Of a DNA stretch of 5,123 bases, positions 1 to 5,123 are shown piece by piece (within the stretch, counting starts at the first letter, position 1; each line of letters starts with the position of its first letter). A program made the translations under genes and the position numbers. The DNA is from Saprospiraceae bacterium (GTDB lineage: Bacteria > Bacteroidota > Bacteroidia > Chitinophagales > Saprospiraceae), in contig SLDF01000404.1 of NCBI GenBank assembly GCA_007125435.1, forward strand, positions 1 through 5,123, in the 5' to 3' direction. Under the pieces are notes generated by a model, which was not told the DNA's origin, searched no databases, and saw only the letters and a list, made by a program, of their open reading frames with translations.

Positions 1-1
1 A

Positions 2-139
2 AATGATAATGAAGACAGTGAAAGGCATTTAGTCAAATGGATACAAAAGGAGTACCCTGAACTGCTGTTTTTTCTACCGTGTTGCATCAGCGATGTGGAA
101 GGGTGGCGACGTCAGAAGCCAGACTCTGCGCAGCGATAG
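2..139 (+). CDS. 3' end of an unidentified open frame (possible VRR-NUC-like fragment)
   Basis: A reading frame open from the left window edge gives 45 residues and ends at TAG 137-139. The early part contains SERHLVKWIQKEYPELLFF, which resembles the start of VRR-NUC nuclease domains (an acidic residue, an amphipathic helix with a W, then a 'YPxLLxF' strand). That likeness is from memory of the family pattern. The rest (PCCISDVEGWRRQKPDSAQR) lacks the later VRR-NUC signature (an asparagine/glycine turn and a G-x-PD motif). It is encoded by the GC-rich segment that starts near base 84, so the natural C-terminus may have been replaced or cut off by that segment. The gene start lies outside the window. 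The frame could equally be a short hypothetical protein or not translated. The function is unassigned. Confidence 0.3.
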   Translation, partial: NDNEDSERHLVKWIQKEYPELLFFLPCCISDVEGWRRQKPDSAQR

Positions 140-210
140 CGAAGTAGAGGCCGACCGTTTAGGGAGCCCTGAAACGTAGCGACCCGCCGACGATAGGAGA
201 AGGGTGATGC
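84..210. repeat. GC-rich structured intergenic element, REP-like candidate
   Basis: These 127 bases are about 61% G+C by hand count, flanked by clearly AT-rich DNA on the right. They are bounded by short inverted ends, GCATCA at 84-89 and TGATGC at 205-210. Inside are two stem-loops. One is at 156-176 (listed separately). The other is imperfect, at 124-149: bases 124-129 pair with 144-149 (one G-U pair), then 130-131 with 139-140, around a 7-base loop. The text is rich in recurring short pieces such as GCGAC, GCCGAC and GTAGCGA, a style typical of dispersed palindromic intergenic repeats in Bacteroidota. Only one copy is present here, so repetitiveness is inferred. It could also be a small RNA or a degraded transposon end. 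The boundaries are approximate. Confidence 0.4.
156..176. other. stem-loop within the GC-rich element
   Basis: The left arm CGTTTAGGG (156-164) pairs with CCCT (167-170) plus AAACG (172-176), with a single bulged G at 171. With the innermost pair open, this gives an 8-bp stem, a GAGC tetraloop and one bulge. No T-tract follows on either strand, so it does not read as an intrinsic terminator. The structure is seen directly in the sequence; its role is unknown. Confidence 0.5.
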
Positions 211-291
211 CCAAAGCAAAAAAAATGAAACCGAAGTCAACATCTGCTAATTAATTGGAAGTAATATATATCGAATACAAAATAGAAAAAC

Positions 292-648
292 ATGAAATCA
301 TCAGAAATAAAAATCAAGGTCGATAAAGACGAAAAAAATATACCTGAGTCGATCAAATGGACGGCCACAGACGCGCCCAAGGGAGAGCATGAGTACAACG
401 CTAAAGCTATGTTTTTGTCTTTTTTTGATAGAGATTACAGGGATACTATGCGGATGGAGCTATGGACAAAAGACATGCAAATCCAGGAAATGGATCGACT
501 GGTGTACTACAGTTTAAACTCTCTGGCTGACTCATATTTCAAAGCGACGAGTAATAAAGAGCTTGCAGAGCATATGCGACAATTTGCCAGATTCTTTGGA
601 GAGCAAACAGAGATACTGCCGAAGTCAAAGGAGTCATCAAATCAATAA
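292..648 (+). CDS. gldC: gliding motility protein GldC
   Basis: The 118-residue product matches the GldC family of Bacteroidota in length and pattern. The N-terminus SEIKIKVDKDE is followed by PESIKWTATD (18-27), with the conserved P-E-x-I-x-W-x-A-x-D, then LWTKDM (57-62), a helix with SLADSYFKAT (77-86), and MRQFARFFGE (95-104) near the end. There is no signal peptide or membrane segment, so the protein is predicted cytoplasmic. In Flavobacterium johnsoniae, gldC is an accessory gliding gene next to gldB and is needed for full spreading; its biochemical activity is not known. No gldB is visible in the 290 bases upstream, so that pairing is not seen here. The start at 292 follows an A-rich leader (aaaatagaaaaac) without a Shine-Dalgarno, which is normal for this phylum. 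The acidic-to-polar tail after residue 110 is slightly longer than I would expect. The gene is followed after a short gap by the M16 peptidase and probably leads that transcript. Confidence 0.93.
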   Translation: MKSSEIKIKVDKDEKNIPESIKWTATDAPKGEHEYNAKAMFLSFFDRDYRDTMRMELWTKDMQIQEMDRLVYYSLNSLADSYFKATSNKELAEHMRQFARFFGEQTEILPKSKESSNQ

Positions 649-673
649 TCACAGCATAAATATGGAATGTCCA

Positions 674-1987
674 ATGAATAGAATATGTATTGCAGCATTC
701 TTTTTGATTATGTCATTAACTTCTATAGCACAAATGAAGCCAATTACTTTTGAAGAATATACGCTAGATAATGGTCTTGATGTCATATTGCATCGAGATG
801 ACAGTGCGCCAATTGCTGTCGTATCCGTCATGTACCACGTAGGTAGTAAGGATGAAGACAAAGATAAAAGTGGATTTGCACATTTTTTTGAACATCTTTT
901 ATTTGAGGGTAGCCGAAATATCGGACGAGGGGAATTTTTTAACATGGTGGAAAAGCACGGTGGTGCATTGAATGCCAATACGTGGTATGACAGAACCTAT
1001 TACTACGTCATCCTTCCCTCTCACAGACTAAATCTGGGTCTGTGGCTGGAGTCAGAGCGCATGCTTCACGCCAAGGTAGACGAAAAAGGTGTAAACACTC
1101 AGCGCAAAGTCGTCAGTGAAGAAAGAAGTCAAATGTATGACAATCGGCCTTATGGGACCTTGCTGGAGGAGACGATGAAGCGGGCTTTTACTGTTCATCC
1201 CTATAAGACATCTGTGATCGGCAATATGGATCATCTGGCTAATGCTGATACTACAGATTATCAGCGGTTTTATGAGACCTACTACATACCTAATAATGCC
1301 GTGCTAAGCATTGCCGGTAATATCGATATCGAAGAGACTAAATCTCTGGTGGAACAATTTTTTGGTACCATCCCCGCCGGTAAGACTCCGGTCAGAAATA
1401 GTGTGGTAGAACCACCTTTGGCAGGAGAAGTACGCGATACGGTATACGACAATATCCAACTCCCCGCAGTCGTACACGCTTATCGTACACCGGCTCAGGG
1501 TGCAGATGGCTATTATGCCGTCATGATGCTGTCAAAGATATTGTCCGAAGGCGAAAGCTCTAGACTGCATCGATCACTAGTAGATGAGCAGCAGCTGGCT
1601 GTACAAGTAATGAATATGCCTCTGCCACTTGAAGACCCGGGCGTATCATTGAGCGTTGGCATTGCTAACGTCGGTATCGATGCCCGGCAGCTAGAGGAAG
1701 CAATGGATCAGGAAATTGATAAACTGCACAATGAATTGATCTCCGAAAGGGAATACCAGGCTGTGCTCAATCAAATCGAAAATGATATGGTCAACCAATT
1801 GTCCAGTGTGGCCGGTATAGCTGAGCGGCTAGCTAATTACAAGATGTATTTTGGAGATGCTAATCTTATCAATACCGAACTAGAGCGCTATAAGTCGATA
1901 AGTAGGGAAGATATAAGAAAAGCAGCTCAGCAATATTTTCATCGAGATAATCGTGTAGCCTTGTACTTTTTACCGAAACCTCAATAG
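674..1987 (+). CDS. secreted M16 family zinc metallopeptidase (catalytic subunit)
   Basis: This is a 437-residue peptidase of the insulinase/mitochondrial-processing-peptidase clan (M16B-sized, two homologous halves). Residues 1-19 are a signal peptide (MNRICIAAFFLIMSLTSIA, likely cut before Q20), so it acts beyond the inner membrane. The inverted zinc motif is HFFEH (H70, E73, H74) in SGFAHFFEHLLFEGS, and the distal ligand is E150 in VVSEERSQ, the usual spacing of 76 after E73. NANTWYDRTYYYVILP (100-115) is the usual strand near the active site. The C-terminal half (about 205-437) has SRLHRSLVDEQQLAVQV at 296-312, where the Arg/Tyr substrate-binding pair is replaced by V303 and V310. This predicts reliance on a partner, the next gene. 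The start at 674 is chosen because it opens a clean signal peptide; an in-frame ATG at 662 (adding MECP) is possible. In-frame ATGs further upstream would overlap gldC and bury the signal peptide. No Shine-Dalgarno is seen. Confidence 0.93.
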   Translation: MNRICIAAFFLIMSLTSIAQMKPITFEEYTLDNGLDVILHRDDSAPIAVVSVMYHVGSKDEDKDKSGFAHFFEHLLFEGSRNIGRGEFFNMVEKHGGALNANTWYDRTYYYVILPSHRLNLGLWLESERMLHAKVDEKGVNTQRKVVSEERSQMYDNRPYGTLLEETMKRAFTVHPYKTSVIGNMDHLANADTTDYQRFYETYYIPNNAVLSIAGNIDIEETKSLVEQFFGTIPAGKTPVRNSVVEPPLAGEVRDTVYDNIQLPAVVHAYRTPAQGADGYYAVMMLSKILSEGESSRLHRSLVDEQQLAVQVMNMPLPLEDPGVSLSVGIANVGIDARQLEEAMDQEIDKLHNELISEREYQAVLNQIENDMVNQLSSVAGIAERLANYKMYFGDANLINTELERYKSISREDIRKAAQQYFHRDNRVALYFLPKPQ

Positions 1988-2016
1988 ATTGATATAGTCC
2001 TAAAAAGCCTGTTCCT

Positions 2017-4122
2017 ATGCGTTTACTCTTGATCTTATTAGTCATAACACCTGTTATATTTACCAACTGTTCAACAAAGAAAATGAGACAAAAAGCATCC
2101 AACGAAGCCTTTAGAGCTAATCCTCCTTCTGCCGGCACACCTCCTGAAATCAATCTCGGCAAACACAGTATGTTTACACTTGATAACGGCCTTAAAGTGA
2201 TTGTCGTAGAGGACAAGAAACTGCCACGTGTGTCAATGCAATACCTCATAGATGTACCACCTGTGAAGCAGAGTGAGTACGCCGGCTATATCGACCTGAC
2301 GGCTGAGTGGTTATTGAAAGGCACAGAAAAGCGCAGTAAAACAGAATTGGACGATGCGATAGATTTTATGGGTGCAAAATTATCGAGCCGCTCCGACGGT
2401 TTAGCTGCTTCTTGCCTGACCCGATACAAGGAAGATGTCATGGGTATCATGGCAGAGGTGATTCGGTCGCCCAAATTTGACGAGGCAGAGTTTAATAAGA
2501 TAAAGAACAGGACGCAGTCAGCAATTATGGCGTCAAGCTCTGATCCGGATTTCATTGCCGGCAATGTCAGTAAAGTCATACGCTATGGCCAGTCCCACCC
2601 ATATGGTGAGATCATGACCTTGCACTCTCTTGAGCGCATCAATCCTATGATCTGCAAAGGTTATCACAAAAATTATTACAGACCCAATGTCTCTTATCTT
2701 GCCATAGTAGGTGACATAACAGAAAGTGAAGCCAGAGCACTGGTAGAGCAATGCTTTGGCGACTGGGAGCCACTAGAACGCCCTCTGGCAGGTCCCAAAT
2801 TGCCGGTATTCCCGGATAGAACAAAGCTGTATCTCGTCGATAAAGCTGAAGCACCGCAAAGTGTTGTCCGTCTGACCTATCCTATGGAACTAAAGTACAC
2901 CGCCAATGACAGATTAGCTGCCATGGTCATGAATACCATCCTCGGTGGCTTTTTTAATAGTCGATTAAATCTCAATCTACGAGAAGACAAAGGCTACACA
3001 TATGGTGTGCGATCCGGTATCAATGCCGATCAGTATGTCGGATACTTCAGTATCAGCGGATCTTTCGGTACAGATGTCTCCAGGCTCGTGGTAGAAGAAC
3101 TTCTAAAAGAAATGAATGATCTCAGACTAAATAAGGTCTCTGAGGAAGAGCTGGAAAGAGCCAGACAATATATGATGGGAACATTTGCCCGATCTTTGGA
3201 GCGCCCCCAGACCATCGCTCAGTTTGCACTCAATCAGGCGCGGTATGGTCTCGGCAGTGATTACTACGAGTCCTATCTTGATCGTCTGGCAGCTATTACA
3301 GTTGATGACATTCAGGCCGCTGCTATTAAATACCTGAGACCACAAAACGCGTCCATTCTCATGGTCGGCGATGCAGAGCGATTGAAAAACGACTTGAAAG
3401 ACCTACCTGAGATCAATGACATCGTCTTCATGGATAAAGAAGGCAATACCCTCGATCAAGAAAAATACATTTTGCCGACCGGATTGGATGGGAGAGATGT
3501 ATTAGCCAGGTATATTGAGAATATTGGTGTTACTGATAGTGTAGCTTTGAATACGTTACTCATTGAGTCAGAGGGTACTTTGACGGATATACCTTTGCGT
3601 TCTACTTCGTGGTTCAGACATCCGCAGACGATGAAACAAGTCATCAGCTCTCAGGGACAGACCATGCAAGAGTTGCTTTACAAAGAGGACAAAGTCATCA
3701 TGACCCAGATGGGGCAAGTACAGGAATTGACCGGTGAAGCAGCTACAGATCAAAACTGGATGGCCTATATTCTGCCCGAGCAATACATACTAGGCAGTGG
3801 CTACGAGGTCAAGCTAAAAGACGTAGAGCAGATCAATGGTAAGCCGCATTATTTGGTCGAGGTATCCGGTATGGCCTCGTTTCCTGTTAAGTTTTACTTC
3901 GATGTAGAGACCGGGCTCAAGTCCCGCATGTCATATATCGTGGCCATGGGCAATCAGTTGTCAGAGCAGCAGACGGATTATAGCAATTACAGAGAAGTCG
4001 AGGGTATCAAGTTTCCTTATCGATCAGCCATCACCGGTCAGGCGATGCCGGCACCTTTGATATTGAATGTTAAACGTATATTGGTCAATCCTCAGATTGA
4101 TGATGAAGTGTTTAATCAATAA
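2017..4122 (+). CDS. M16-like lipoprotein, non-catalytic subunit with C-terminal extension
   Basis: The product is 701 residues. Residues 1-17 form a hydrophobic signal followed by C18 (VIFTNC), a probable lipidation site with an unusual Asn at -1. The following STKK has no acidic export signal, so a periplasm-facing membrane anchor is inferred. Residues about 50-470 form the two M16 halves. In the first, the zinc motif is lost: GYIDLTAEWLLKGT (90-103) aligns with the partner's GFAHFFEHLLFEGS, replacing H/E/H with D93, A96 and E97. The second half keeps LREDKGYTYGVRSG, with R322 and Y329 seven residues apart as in the Arg/Tyr pair of insulin-degrading enzyme. Residues about 495-701 are an extra beta-rich domain (GQTMQELLY, FYFDVETGLKSRMSY, YREVEGIKFPYRS) resembling LolA/outer-membrane lipoprotein-sorting folds. 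This likeness is inferred from pattern. The protein is probably the substrate-binding partner of the upstream peptidase. The start ATG lies 29 bases after that gene and opens the signal peptide directly. Confidence 0.91.
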   Translation: MRLLLILLVITPVIFTNCSTKKMRQKASNEAFRANPPSAGTPPEINLGKHSMFTLDNGLKVIVVEDKKLPRVSMQYLIDVPPVKQSEYAGYIDLTAEWLLKGTEKRSKTELDDAIDFMGAKLSSRSDGLAASCLTRYKEDVMGIMAEVIRSPKFDEAEFNKIKNRTQSAIMASSSDPDFIAGNVSKVIRYGQSHPYGEIMTLHSLERINPMICKGYHKNYYRPNVSYLAIVGDITESEARALVEQCFGDWEPLERPLAGPKLPVFPDRTKLYLVDKAEAPQSVVRLTYPMELKYTANDRLAAMVMNTILGGFFNSRLNLNLREDKGYTYGVRSGINADQYVGYFSISGSFGTDVSRLVVEELLKEMNDLRLNKVSEEELERARQYMMGTFARSLERPQTIAQFALNQARYGLGSDYYESYLDRLAAITVDDIQAAAIKYLRPQNASILMVGDAERLKNDLKDLPEINDIVFMDKEGNTLDQEKYILPTGLDGRDVLARYIENIGVTDSVALNTLLIESEGTLTDIPLRSTSWFRHPQTMKQVISSQGQTMQELLYKEDKVIMTQMGQVQELTGEAATDQNWMAYILPEQYILGSGYEVKLKDVEQINGKPHYLVEVSGMASFPVKFYFDVETGLKSRMSYIVAMGNQLSEQQTDYSNYREVEGIKFPYRSAITGQAMPAPLILNVKRILVNPQIDDEVFNQ

Positions 4123-4146
4123 GTAGTCACTCTATATAAGTAAATT

Positions 4147-4614
4147 ATGGACAAGCTCACATGGACAGATCGATTAAAAGTTAAGCTCTACCTTCTGGTG
4201 AAGTTGCCGGCAGCTTTTTGGTCGGGTATTCATCTTTTGGACATCGATGCAAATGTCTGCTCCGTAGGCATTCGCTACAGTTGGCGTAATACCAACCCCT
4301 TCAGGTCAATCTACTTTGCTTGTCTTTCTATGGCGGCGGAGTTTAGTACAGGGTTTCCGGCTTTTCACTATATCCGCTCGCAGCGTAAGGACGTGTCCAT
4401 GCTTGTCGTCGGACAGGAAGCAGCGTTTCTGAAGAAAGCAGTCGGGCGGATTCGTTTTGAGTGTCGTGATGTCCCATTGCTCACAGACACTATAGATAAA
4501 GTAGTGTCCGACCAGTCTCCGACCACCGTCAAAGTAAAATCAACCGGCATCAATCAGGATGGGGAAGAAGTGGCTGTTTTTTATTTCACTTGGAGCTTTA
4601 AGGCGAGAGCGTAG
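4147..4614 (+). CDS. DUF4442 hotdog-fold protein (PaaI-thioesterase-like)
   Basis: The 155-residue product has the length and pattern of DUF4442 proteins, a branch of the hotdog-fold superfamily that includes acyl-CoA thioesterases. Visible elements are the N-terminal helix KLYLLVKLPAAFWSGIHL (13-30), the strand with VGIRYSWRNTNPFRSIYFA (40-58, with the characteristic N-x-NPF-x-SIYF), the central helix SMAAEFSTG (61-69) with acidic E65 at the place where many hotdog thioesterases keep a catalytic Asp/Glu, the strand DVSMLVVGQEAAFLKKAVG (82-100), and closing strands with TTVKVKSTGINQDGEEVAVF. There is no signal peptide, so it is predicted cytoplasmic. The substrate is unknown; thioesterase activity is a family-level inference. 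It lies 24 bases after the M16-like gene and is probably the last gene of the transcript. No Shine-Dalgarno is seen before the ATG. Confidence 0.88.
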   Translation: MDKLTWTDRLKVKLYLLVKLPAAFWSGIHLLDIDANVCSVGIRYSWRNTNPFRSIYFACLSMAAEFSTGFPAFHYIRSQRKDVSMLVVGQEAAFLKKAVGRIRFECRDVPLLTDTIDKVVSDQSPTTVKVKSTGINQDGEEVAVFYFTWSFKARA

Positions 4615-4758
4615 TATGTTTTAGTCTAGTCCCGGCGACATAGATTTATTGACCCTACATGCCAACTGTTTCCCTCATTTGTTCGTCTATACTATTAAGT
4701 AGTCTATTTACGTTTGTCGTACGCAGACTTATTTAACCAATCAAAAATTATAAAAACT
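4615..4758. other. intergenic region between DUF4442 gene and serpin gene
   Basis: These 144 bases carry the promoter candidate described separately and an A/T-rich leader before the serpin. I see no strong GC hairpin with a T-tract. A weak ACTA/TAGT inverted repeat around 4691-4703 is too short to call a terminator. Confidence 0.5.
4678..4716 (+). promoter_or_regulatory. candidate Bacteroidota promoter for the serpin gene
   Basis: TACGTTTG at 4709-4716 matches exactly the -7 consensus TAnnTTTG of the main sigma factor of this phylum. A TTTG at 4678-4681 could be the -33 element, but the spacing of 27 bases is longer than the usual 17-23, so only the -7 box is well supported. Initiation a few bases downstream would give a leader of roughly 35 bases that ends in the A-rich stretch before the ATG at 4759. 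Confidence 0.42.
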
Positions 4759-5123
4759 ATGCTCATGCGTGTTTTATTAGGATTAATGATAGTGGCCCTT
4801 ATGTGGTCATGTAGTGATAAAGAGGATATAATCAAACCCGATCCGACAATTGTAGAAAATGTCAAAGCCCTTGCGGATCAAAATCAAGTTCTAGGCTGGT
4901 CCCTTTTCAACGAGCTGAGTGCAGAGGATGTGGATGAAAACATCATCATCTCGCCCTGGAGTATTCAGGTAGCCTTGTCTATGGCCTTAGGTGGGTCGGA
5001 TGGCAGTACACGCGATGAGATGTTAGAAATACTTGGCTGTCCGAGCTGTGATGAGACCTCTGTCCACGAGAAGATGAGTGAATTATCCAAATTGCTGACC
5101 ACTCAAAACGGTAGGGCGACCCT
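4759..5123 (+). CDS. serpin family lipoprotein, 3' end cut by window
   Basis: The first 121 complete codons of a serpin (serine/cysteine protease inhibitor acting by suicide trapping) are present. Residues 1-17 form a lipoprotein signal (MLMRVLLGLMIVALMWS) with lipidated C18. The next residues, SDKED, are acidic and resemble the Bacteroidota lipoprotein export signal for surface display. The serpin body starts near V44: GWSLFNEL (46-53), then NIIISPWSIQVALSMALGG (61-79), matching the conserved N-hhh-SPxSIxxALxM of helix B, then GSTRDEMLEILG (82-93), matching the G-x-T-x-x-EM segment. A C94-P-S-C97 pair follows and is not a usual serpin feature. About 270 further residues, including the reactive centre loop that decides target specificity, lie outside the window. 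The ATG at 4759 follows an A-rich leader; the ATG at 4765 is an equally workable start. It has its own promoter candidate and is probably not part of the upstream operon. Confidence 0.9.
   Translation, partial: MLMRVLLGLMIVALMWSCSDKEDIIKPDPTIVENVKALADQNQVLGWSLFNELSAEDVDENIIISPWSIQVALSMALGGSDGSTRDEMLEILGCPSCDETSVHEKMSELSKLLTTQNGRAT

Larger units (their letters stand above)
292..4614 (+). other. probable operon: gldC, M16 peptidase, M16-like lipoprotein, DUF4442 protein
   Basis: Four same-strand genes are separated by about 25 (or 13), 29 and 24 bases, with no terminator-like hairpin or recognisable promoter in the gaps, which suggests one transcript. The two central genes encode complementary M16 subunits and almost certainly belong together. 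The flanking cytoplasmic proteins may simply be co-transcribed. I found no convincing TAnnTTTG element upstream of gldC, so the transcription start may lie further left or use a divergent promoter. Confidence 0.6.

Noticed and set aside
156..176. Intrinsic terminator for the frame at the left edge
   Set aside because: The stem-loop is not followed by a T-tract on either strand.
255..291. Promoter directly upstream of gldC (TTGG near 257 and TATATCGA near 272)
   Set aside because: The second element matches only half of TAnnTTTG, and the region is simply AT-rich, so it is not distinguishable from chance.
563..673. Upstream extension of the M16 peptidase frame to an ATG at 563
   Set aside because: It would overlap gldC by 86 bases and place about 37 polar residues before a clean signal peptide. 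Starts at 674 or 662 fit better.
649..978. Antisense open frame opposite the start of the M16 peptidase
   Set aside because: It is the reverse-strand shadow of a strongly recognised gene, has no family resemblance, and its frame stays open only through codon bias of the sense gene.
1869..2249. Antisense open frame bridging the two M16 genes
   Set aside because: It overlaps conserved coding sequence on both sides, has low-complexity leucine/serine content and matches no known family.
4691..4703. Small inverted repeat ACTA...TAGT as terminator or operator
   Set aside because: A four-base stem in AT-rich DNA is expected by chance.
674..5123. Protease-inhibitor system in which the serpin controls the M16 pair
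   Set aside because: Serpins trap serine and cysteine proteases through an acyl-enzyme; zinc peptidases of family M16 do not form one. The serpin also appears to have its own promoter.

Overview
The window looks like chromosomal DNA of a member of the Bacteroidota (Bacteroidetes), probably a gliding or environmental lineage of the Saprospiria/Chitinophagia type rather than a gut Bacteroides. The evidence is a clear gldC gene (a gliding-motility family specific to this phylum), start codons preceded by A-rich leaders instead of Shine-Dalgarno sequences, lipoproteins with Bacteroidota-like lipoboxes, and a TAnnTTTG-type promoter element. The genus cannot be fixed from the sequence. All recognisable genes lie on the + strand.

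Layout. Bases 1-291 hold the end of an unidentified open frame (2-139) whose start resembles the beginning of a VRR-NUC nuclease domain. That frame runs into a GC-rich, hairpin-forming segment (about 84-210) that looks like an intergenic repeat and not like coding DNA. An AT-rich leader follows. From 292 to 4614 there is a tight same-strand cluster with gaps of about 13-30 bases: gldC (292-648), a secreted M16 zinc peptidase (674-1987), a large M16-like lipoprotein with a C-terminal extension (2017-4122), and a DUF4442 hotdog-fold protein (4147-4614). After a 144-base gap containing a good promoter candidate, a serpin lipoprotein starts at 4759 and is cut by the window edge.

How the genes fit together. 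The two M16 genes form a complementary pair. The first keeps the zinc and catalytic set (HxxEH plus a distal Glu) but lacks the Arg/Tyr substrate-binding pair. The second has lost the HxxEH motif but keeps Arg322 and Tyr329 at the expected spacing. This is the pattern of heterodimeric M16B peptidases, in which one subunit cuts and the other anchors the peptide; here the second subunit would tether the complex to a membrane through its lipid. GldC and the DUF4442 protein are predicted cytoplasmic and have no obvious mechanistic link to the peptidase. The serpin appears to be a separately transcribed surface lipoprotein that inhibits serine or cysteine proteases, so it is unlikely to act on the M16 pair.

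I do not see a CRISPR array, a tRNA or rRNA, or a complete mobile element. The most unusual items are the M16 pair with its fused C-terminal domain, the structured GC-rich element at the left, and the probably surface-exposed serpin at the right.
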